Source: Paraphoma chrysanthemicola
Lineage: Eukaryota > Ascomycota > Dothideomycetes > Pleosporales > Phaeosphaeriaceae
Assembly: GCA_020744225.1 (NCBI GenBank)
Contig: JAGMWG010000012.1
Coordinates: 1,178,001 to 1,242,000, forward strand
Direction: 5' to 3'
DNA length: 64,000 bases
This document shows, piece after piece, positions 56,961 to 64,000 of this stretch. The translations under genes were made by a program, and so were the position numbers. The notes under the pieces are model-generated. The model ran no database searches. It was not told where the DNA came from and was given only the letters and a program-made list of their open reading frames with translations. Within the stretch, counting starts at the first letter, position 1. The number at the start of each line of letters is the position of its first letter.

Positions 56961-57124
56961 CCTCGCTCCTGCCAACCCCAGGTGCCCCTCGTTGCGACAA
57001 CAGCACAAGAGCCACCAACCCCACAGATTACTGTGATCCAGAACCACGTCTCAACGACTCGTACTGTCGCCCTCTACACGCCAGCGCAGAAACCTCCCGA
57101 ACGCTTGCATCTGCGCTTCCCACC

Positions 57125-59848
57125 ATGGGCGAGGTGATAAGAGACGAAGATCTTCGCAGGCGCGTTCGCCTTGCACAAGAGTTTCTCGACCCAGGCATGT
57201 TCCTATTCCAGCCGAGATGATGCTGTAGACGCTGACTTGTGCATTCAGACGATGTCACAAAGCGAAGGTACTGCCGCAACGAGTAGCCACGGACGAATGC
57301 ACCTACTGACTGGCCCAGCTACCGCCCAGACATTCTGGTAATGCTGAATCGGGGGCTTCGCCGACTAACCGTCAGCCTCGACGAGATCAGATCGCACAAC
57401 CGCGAGCTCGCCAATGGTCTTCTCAACGAGCCCTTCCAATTCGTTTTAGCCTTCGACCGCGCCCTCCTCGATATCATCAAAACCTTCACCGACCGCCCCA
57501 AGTCCGAGACGGCCGAAGATGTCGTCTACTACTGTGCCTATATTGGCAGTTTTGGCGAGTTCTCGTGCAATCCGCGCACCCTCGGCTCGAACCAACTGAA
57601 CCACATGGTGTCCCTTGAGGGCATCGTCACCAAGACATCGTTGGTGCGGCCCAAGGTGGTCAAGAGCGTGCACTACAACGAGAACCAGCGCAAATTCCAC
57701 TTTCGCACGTACACGGATCAAACCATGGGCACCGGGGCAGCAAGCTCAAGCGTCTATCCCACCGACGACGGAGAGGGCAACCCGCTCGTCACCGAGTACG
57801 GATACTGCGTGTATCGCGATCACCAGACCATCTCGATCCAAGAGATGCCGGAACGTGCACCTGCCGGTCAGCTGCCGCGCTCCGTCGACGTCATCATGGA
57901 CGACGACCTGGTGGACCGCGTCAAGCCAGGCGACAGGATCCAGCTTGTTGGCATCTACCGTTCGCTGGGCAACCGTAATGCTGGAAGCGGCAGCTCGACG
58001 TTCCGAACGCTGATACTCGCTAACAATGTCATTTTACTTTCCTCCAAGTCTGGCGGCGGCATTGCGCAGGTCAGCATCACGGACACGGACATCCGTAACA
58101 TCAACAAGGTCGCCAAGAACAAGCGCGTCTTCGAAATGCTGTCGCAGTCACTAGCGCCTTCCATTTATGGCCATGACTACATCAAGAAGGCAATTCTGCT
58201 CTTGCTGCTCGGTGGGCAAGAGAAGAATCTCGACAACGGAACCCATTTGAGGGGAGACATTAACATTCTCATGGTTGGTGATCCCTCGACGGCCAAGTCT
58301 CAGCTTCTTCGCTTCGTTTTGAACACTGCCCCTCTCGCCATTGCTACAACAGGTCGTGGCTCTTCCGGTGTTGGTCTCACCGCGGCAGTCACCCAAGACA
58401 AGGAAACGGGAGAGCGACGTCTCGAAGCAGGTGCTATGGTCCTCGCGGACCGTGGTGTGGTGTGCATTGACGAGTTCGATAAAATGTCAGATGTCGACCG
58501 AGTCGCCATTCACGAAGTTATGGAGCAGCAGACTGTCACTATTGCCAAAGCTGGCATCCACACATCACTAAATGCGCGATGCAGTGTGATTGCTGCTGCG
58601 AATCCTATTTTCGGCCAGTACGACATACACAAGGATCCTCATCGCAATATCGCTTTGCCAGACTCTCTACTCTCGCGTTTTGATTTGCTTTTCGTCGTGA
58701 CCGACGACATTGAAGACGCGCGAGACAGACAAATTTCCGAGCACGTCCTGCGCATGCACCGCTATCGCCAGCCCGGCACCGAAGAAGGCGCGCCCGTCCG
58801 CGAAGATGGCGCGCAGCTCCTAGGCGTAGGATTGGAGACAGAGACTGACGCCAACCGCCCGACCGAAGTCTACGAAAAATTCAATCCCATGCTACATTCT
58901 GGTGTCACAATCACAGTGGGACGGGGCGCATCGCGGCGGACCGAGGTCTTGAGCATACCGTTCATCAAGAAATATATTCAGTACGCGAAGCGCGAGAAAC
59001 CAATTCTCACCAAAGGAGCAGCAGATCACATTGTTGCTACATACTCTGCGCTACGAAATGACGAGCTAGACGCTGGCACGAGAAGAACGTCGCCCATCAC
59101 AGCACGTACTCTCGAGACGCTGATTCGATTGTCTACAGCACACGCGAAAGCACGCCTATCAAAGCGGGTCGAGCAAAAGGACGCAGATATTGCAGAGCAG
59201 ATTCTGCGATTTGCCCTATTCAAGGAGGTTGTTGAGGATGACCGACGGAAGCGCAGGCGAACAGCTCGTGATCCAGATGCCATGTCCACCGATGGAGAAT
59301 CTTCAGATGACGACAACGATGACGGCGATGAAGCAGAAGCTACACAGGAGCGTCGTGCTGGTGGACCTTCTACTCGCAGCCAACAGACAGGCGCTACCCG
59401 CACCCCAGCACCCGCCCATAACGCAAACGACGAAGACGATGATGACAATGAGGATCTTTACAATGTCACACCAAAGACTCAACGAACACAGCGGACGAGC
59501 GGCCGTACACAATCCTCTCATGCTGGTGCCTCCTCCTCTCAAGTTAGCGCTGCATCGTCACGACCAGAGTCACAACTGCCACCAACACAAACCGAGTCGC
59601 AAGATTCTCAAGACATCACGCCCGCACGCTTACAAGTCTTTCAAACTGCGCTTGGTCAGCTCATTGATGGTCCACTTTTCGCCAACGACGCAGCAGATGT
59701 CGAGCCACTTGTTGCTGCTGTTAACGCGCGGCTCGGAAGTGGACCTGGTCGAGCAGCCTTCGCCGCGGACGAGGCAGAGAAAGCACTGGAAGCGCTGAGT
59801 GAGCAGAACAAGATCATGTACTCGGGCGGAATTGTGTACAAGATCTAG
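57125..59848 (+). CDS. mcm3: DNA replication licensing factor MCM3
   Basis: Three exons: 57125-57194, a 19-nt exon 57249-57267, and 57319-59848 (872 aa). Intron 1 (54 bp) has a GC donor (CAG|GCATGT) with CTGAC branch; intron 2 is 51 bp. The joins give RRRVRLAQEFLDP|DDVTKR|SYRPDILVMLNRGLRRLTVS, as in fungal Mcm3. A subunit of the MCM2-7 helicase loaded at origins in the nucleus. AAA+ core: Walker A GDPSTAKSQ (350-358), Walker B CIDEFDKM (Asp414-Glu415) and the arginine-finger motif SRFDL. The tail has an acidic, Ser-rich disordered segment (SDDDNDDGDEAEA) and a conserved C-terminal winged-helix-like end. All three MCM signatures are intact. The frame is open upstream of the ATG (from about 56849) but without a better start. 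Confidence 0.95.
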
Positions 59849-60148
59849 AGAGGTGGAATATGCCTGGACGATTTATGAACTGCGACGTAAATATGAGTAG
59901 AGAAGAGGAGTTAAGGTCAATTTGCGTTTTGGACCGTGTAGTGATTGATGTATACCAGCTAGTTGCATACTATGTTTACGTACAATGCATAAAATGGATT
60001 GATCATGTGGGTATAAGTGATGCTTCGCGCCAAACGCCTCGCGATGCTGCCATGATATGTAAGACCACAACGCCCGCGCTAAATGCTGCTGCTAATTGTG
60101 AAATTGAAAAAGGGAGCACCAATCGAGCCTAAAAGGATTTAGGCCAAA

Positions 60149-62658
60149 TCAAAGCCACTGATCTTCATCTTCCGCCACGTCCATGTCCTCCGCTTGCTGC
60201 GCACTTTCTTCAGCACCATCAGCCTTTTCGTCGCCTCCCACGGTAGCCGAAGAATCATCGTCACTAGCGTCGGCGTGTCCATCTGCGGCGGCATTCTTCG
60301 TGCCTGTAGTAGGTGCGGAGCTAAGTCCGCCAAAAGCGTCGTTGGGAACCCATGCAAGCTCGAGGGGACTTGCGTCGGGGATGGTGCGAGATGCGTCGAG
60401 GAACTGTTGGAATGGTTAATAAAGGCCGACCTAAACAAGGAAATAGTCATAACATACAGACTCGGCTTGGTATCGTTCTTGAAAGGCCAAGATGAGAGTG
60501 TTCGCTTGATGTGGGTGCTGCTCGATGCGTATGCACTCTGGGACATTCTGCACGCCTAATTAGTCTCTTGCTCTAAACACAAGCACAAAAGTCGACATAC
60601 CACTAGATACTGCCTGAGCGCCTCGTCTTTAGTCGTGCCTTTCTCAATGTTTGCGACAGCTAGGCGCCGAGGTCGGTTATCCAGTCTCTTTACACTGCTC
60701 TTACCACGGGCCGACACCGCATTGAAGCCGCCGCGTCCGCGATACACAGTCCCTTGAGGGCCACCCCTGCGATGAGGGGAATATGGCGAAAAGCCTCGAC
60801 CACGAGGTATTCCTGGATACGCGCCTCGCGGAGGGGTACCACGTCCACGTCCCATAGACGGAAGGGCCTCGTTCTCTGCAAACAGGCCTTCGGCTTCAGC
60901 CTGAAGAGTGGCCAAATCTTTGGCGTACTGAGCCTCTACGGTACCATCGGTCTCATCTTGGGCCAGGTCGGCAAGCTGCTTCTTGATTGTGGTCATTTCC
61001 TCGTCCTTTTCTTGCAGTAATCGCTCGATCTCAGCAGCTCTCGCCTCTGCTCTTGCCATCTTCTGTCGCCGTTCTTCGAATGCTTTCTGCGCTTCAGCCT
61101 GACGCTTCGCAATAGCCTCGAGATCCAGAGGCTCCGCGGTCCCTTCGCTCATCACGACATCTCCATCGCTTCCGGTAGAGGCTCCGAAGGACGCGTCGTG
61201 CCTGTACCAATATACCTTGACAAAGCGGTTGTCAAAGACGGCCTTTGGACTATTGTAGGCATTGTTTGCAGCAGCATGATCCTCGTATTTGACGATTGCA
61301 AGACGCTTGAAGGCATGCATCTGTACCTCAACAATACTTCCAAACTGAGAGAAGAACCCTCGGACAGTGTCTTCACTGCAGTCCTTTTGTGGAATCTGTT
61401 CGACTACAAGGGTTGTATTCGATCGATCATACGAGGGGCCAGGCAGCGAGAAATTAGCGCGAGGGCGTCCTCCCTTGGCGCTCTTGTGGAAACTATTGTT
61501 AGGTCCTAGCTGTGGTTGGGCGCCTAGTTGATACTGAGTTTCGAGCGAAGGCTGAACTGGATCATACTTTGGCACGTCAAGATCAGTGTCACCGTGTTCG
61601 AATTGACACATGGATCCCAATGCGCAGAAGCCCTTGTTATGATAGTCGTAGCACTTAACCCGTTGCGCTTGACTATCTGCATCAGAGCCCTGGCCTATGG
61701 CGGGAAGCGATGGCATGCCGGGCATGGCCGTTCCAAGGGCTGCCATCATGGCGAAGAAGGCCATGGGATTGCTCATATCGAACGGTATCGGCCCTGGAGG
61801 GGGTGGCGGCAGAGTGGCCATGAGCAGCGCATTTGGCGTGGGAGTGAAGCCAGCGTAGGAACTTTGTGGCTCAAAGGTGGTGGCGCTGCCTCTCAGATGC
61901 TGTCCAGAGCCTTTTGCGCCCTGACGGGCCGCCTGCTTCTTCGGCTTGGGGCCTGTCCCTGTGCGTGTGTGGTGGGAGTCGTGTGCGTCCTGCGCCTCGC
62001 TCGTGTCGCGATCAACGAGTTTCCGCTTCTTCAAAGTCTGCCTGTCCTGCTGAGTGTTCGCGCCGGGCGATCCCAATTGCCCAGGTGCCGCAGCATTTGG
62101 GCGACCAGACAAATGGTGTTGCGCCTTGGAGGCTCTGCTAGCGGCCGGGCCCTTGGGCGCATTCGCAGGAGGGATGTTCGTGGCGCGAGAGGGCTGTGGC
62201 TCGTAATCAGCGCTCGAGTTGCTCACAACAGATGGTATTGGTGCTGCTTGCGCATGCTGTCGTTGGGTCGCGGTAGCCTGCGGTTTCGTGCCGTTCGGCT
62301 TCGTTGTTACGCGGGTATCATAGCTCTTACTTTTGAGCACAGCAAAGACGTCTTCAACGAACGAGGCAGTATCTACGGCTGTCAGTGACCGAACCCTCCG
62401 CGTCCTTGATCGTAAAGAAACTCACGGTCCTGGAGAAAGTCTGCAAGCGATTCTAGGCAATTGATTCTTATGGTTGCCTCGGGCTCGTTTGTCGTAACCA
62501 GCGCAACGACGTAATCGGCAAGCACTTCGGCGTCTGCATCAGATCTGTCATTGTTAGCATCACGCTGCAGGGGGGCAACTTGATGGGGCCTACATGGTCT
62601 CGAGTTCCGGCAGCAACCATCGCTTGAACATGCCCGAGTCCTCCTCGCGGAGCAACAT
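60149..62658 (-). CDS. RBM26/27-like RNA-binding protein (CCCH zinc finger plus RRM)
   Basis: Five exons: 62658-62594, 62544-62426, 62372-60601, 60547-60458 and 60403-60149 (766 aa); introns 49, 53, 53 and 54 bp. An N-terminal PWI-like helical segment (MLLREEDSGMFKRWLLPELE, EVLADYVVALV) is followed by a disordered Pro/Ala-rich stretch, a CCCH finger C302-x8-C311-x5-C317-x3-H321, an RRM at about 381-452 (TTLVVEQIPQ, LAIVKYEDHAAA), a coiled coil (EERRQKMARAEARAAEIERL), an RG-rich stretch (GRGRGTPPRGAYPG) and a C-terminal RRM-like fold ending in acidic sequence. This order matches RBM26/27 and fission yeast Rmn1, nuclear proteins linked to exosome-directed RNA decay; the role here is by family. 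The fourth donor may be off by one base. Confidence 0.85.
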
Positions 62659-63184
62659 GCTGACGCTACGGCGGCCTCATGCGCCACACACATGCGACGA
62701 GTTTCAAGGTTGTGTTGGAAAATCGAAGAGTGAGTTGCTGGTCGTTCATATCACGATTGGCTAAGAAAGACAAGCTCCCAGACAATTCGCGTGGCTGCTA
62801 GCGCGACATGGATCGCTGGCCCGCGTTCACCTGACCAAGCAGCCCCACCACATTCACCTTGACTAGGTAGCTTGACGTCTGAATCGAAGAGCGATATCAC
62901 GTAAACTTGGGAGCAATGCTTGTGTAATATAGTTTGATTTGATCACACTATGCTACACTCTGAACATCTAAGGAATTGGGTCATCATCCGTCTCTTGAGT
63001 CCAAAGCCTCAAGAACCCGACTAAATCATGGGCGCGTCGCCCGAACCGACGTTTTCTTTGCTCTGGGCGTTCAAAGGGGAATCATGCGTATCGTGCACCA
63101 ACCAGTGGCCTCGAGCGAGCCCATGCTTGTCGTTTGCTCCGAATGCGCGAGGGAAGGAAATCTAACACTTTTGCATGCTTTCCT
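62659..63184. other. intergenic, nothing recognised
   Basis: 5' flank of the RBM26/27-like gene and 3' flank of EF-2, both on the minus strand. No feature supported. Confidence 0.45.
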
Positions 63185-64000
63185 TTACAACTTGTCGTAG
63201 TACTGCAAACTGAATTAGCAATTATTTCACTGAGGAGAAATGAACGATGACTTACGTTGCTGACATCTGGCACCTCGATCTTGATGCCCTTGCGTTTCCG
63301 CATATCGGCGACGATCTTTCCGGGAAGGCTGGTGGCGTCGAGTGGCGAGCCACCCTGGAGGACTTGCCAATGGTCGAAGACAAGTTGAGGGAAGGCCTGT
63401 CCGGCGGTGTTTGATCGGAGATCGGCGGTAAAACCGAAGGACTCGTTGACGGGCAGGTAAGCCTTGATGTTGAAGAGAGGAGTGCCAACACGCTGGTTCT
63501 CCTCGAAGACGTGACCACGTCGTCGGGTGAGCACACCGTAGATACCACCCATGGCCTGCTCAGGTACTTGAATCTCGACGAGGTACACGGGCTCCTGCAG
63601 AGCTGGGTTGGCGAGGAGAGCTGCAGCATAGAGCACACGACGAGTGGTGGGGATGATCTGGCCACCACCACGATGGATAGCATCAGCGTGGAGAGTAACA
63701 TCCATGATGTTGAAGCGAACGGAACGCATAGGCTCCTCAGCAACGGGACCTTCCTTGGTGGCCCACTGGAATCCGGAGACGACGGAATCCTTGATTTCGT
63801 TCAGGTACTGAACAGCCTTGGTCTGGTCGACAAGCAAGTTGGCGCCAGTGGTTTCAGGACCGAAGCACCAAATCTTGCGGGCATCAGTGACGTCCCAGCC
63901 GTGCTCATCAGCCAGGATACGGGCGCGAGCCTTGAAATCATCACGGGGGCCGATCTTGCCCTGCTCGATGGCCTGAGCAACCTCCTCATCCAAAGGCTGA
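63185..64000 (-). CDS. EFT2: translation elongation factor 2, 3' part (runs off the window)
   Basis: Partial gene: an exon from beyond 64000 down to 63256, then a 53-bp intron (GTAAGT...TTTGCAG) and an 18-nt last exon 63202-63185 encoding YYDKL and the stop. EF-2 is the GTPase that moves tRNA and mRNA on the ribosome. Visible are the C-terminal domains IV and V: KIWCFGPETTGANLLVD, SVRFNIMDVTLHADAIHRGG (the loop holding the His that becomes diphthamide), QIIPTTRRVLYAA, MGGIYGVLTRRRGHVFEE and the RKRKGIKIEVPD end. Using the intron restores the conserved C-terminus; reading through would give a foreign tail. The N-terminal GTPase half lies outside the window. Confidence 0.96.

Noticed and set aside
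1..64000. CRISPR array, prokaryotic operon or prophage
   Set aside because: The 40-bp array has no spacers, genes carry spliceosomal introns, and the gene set is fungal.
1..64000. tRNA genes
   Set aside because: I looked for T-arm motifs (GGTTCRAATCC) and their complement and found no site with a supporting cloverleaf; a covariance-model scan would settle it.

Overview
The window comes from a filamentous ascomycete (Pezizomycotina, most likely a dothideomycete; the class is inference). Genes are split by short introns, usually 43-68 bp, with GT-AG ends and CTAAC/CTGAC-like branch sites. The gene set is typically fungal (nitrate assimilation, LysM, GH43, pectate lyase, BOS1, MCM3). About 13.7 kb at the left end is an AT-rich graveyard with the signature of repeat-induced point mutation (RIP). 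Exon borders below were set by hand from reading frame, splice signals and family conservation.

Layout. 1-13.69 kb: a RIP-mutated nest of transposable elements with no open frame of 60 codons. Relics that can still be read are a Ty3/gypsy chromovirus pol (+), a Ty1/copia gag-protease (-) and a pogo/Fot1-type transposase (-) with terminal inverted repeats. There are also a 329-bp direct repeat, an 8 x 40 bp tandem array and a long-range inverted repeat. 13.7-16.3 kb: a border zone with one intact hypothetical gene, a decayed LysM gene and a small AT-rich patch. 16.3-21.1 kb: a divergent pair, an RRN5-like Pol I factor carrying two Zn2Cys6 clusters and the mitochondrial helicase IRC3. 22.2-29.7 kb: the nitrate assimilation pair niaD and niiA, in tandem on +, with three exact NirA-type sites and several GATA sites nearby. 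30.6-37.6 kb: a hypothetical ORF, the SNARE BOS1, a small Rieske protein, a secreted M28 peptidase and an MFS transporter. 37.6-40.7 kb: a gene-poor stretch with families of short hairpin repeats.

40.7-56.5 kb: a secreted pectate lyase, a glycine-zipper protein, two short-chain dehydrogenases, a small hypothetical gene, a phospholipase D and a secreted GH43 arabinanase. 56.9-64 kb: housekeeping genes MCM3 (with MluI-box-like promoter sites), an RBM26/27-like RNA-binding protein and the 3' part of elongation factor 2, which runs off the right edge.

How they work together: niaD and niiA reduce nitrate to ammonium, and their flanking sites fit joint NirA/AreA control. Pectate lyase and arabinanase fit pectin breakdown on plant tissue. 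No CRISPR array, rRNA gene or convincing tRNA gene was found. The most unusual item is the RRN5-like protein, whose two zinc clusters each begin right after an intron in the same phase and with the same split glycine codon, suggesting exon duplication.
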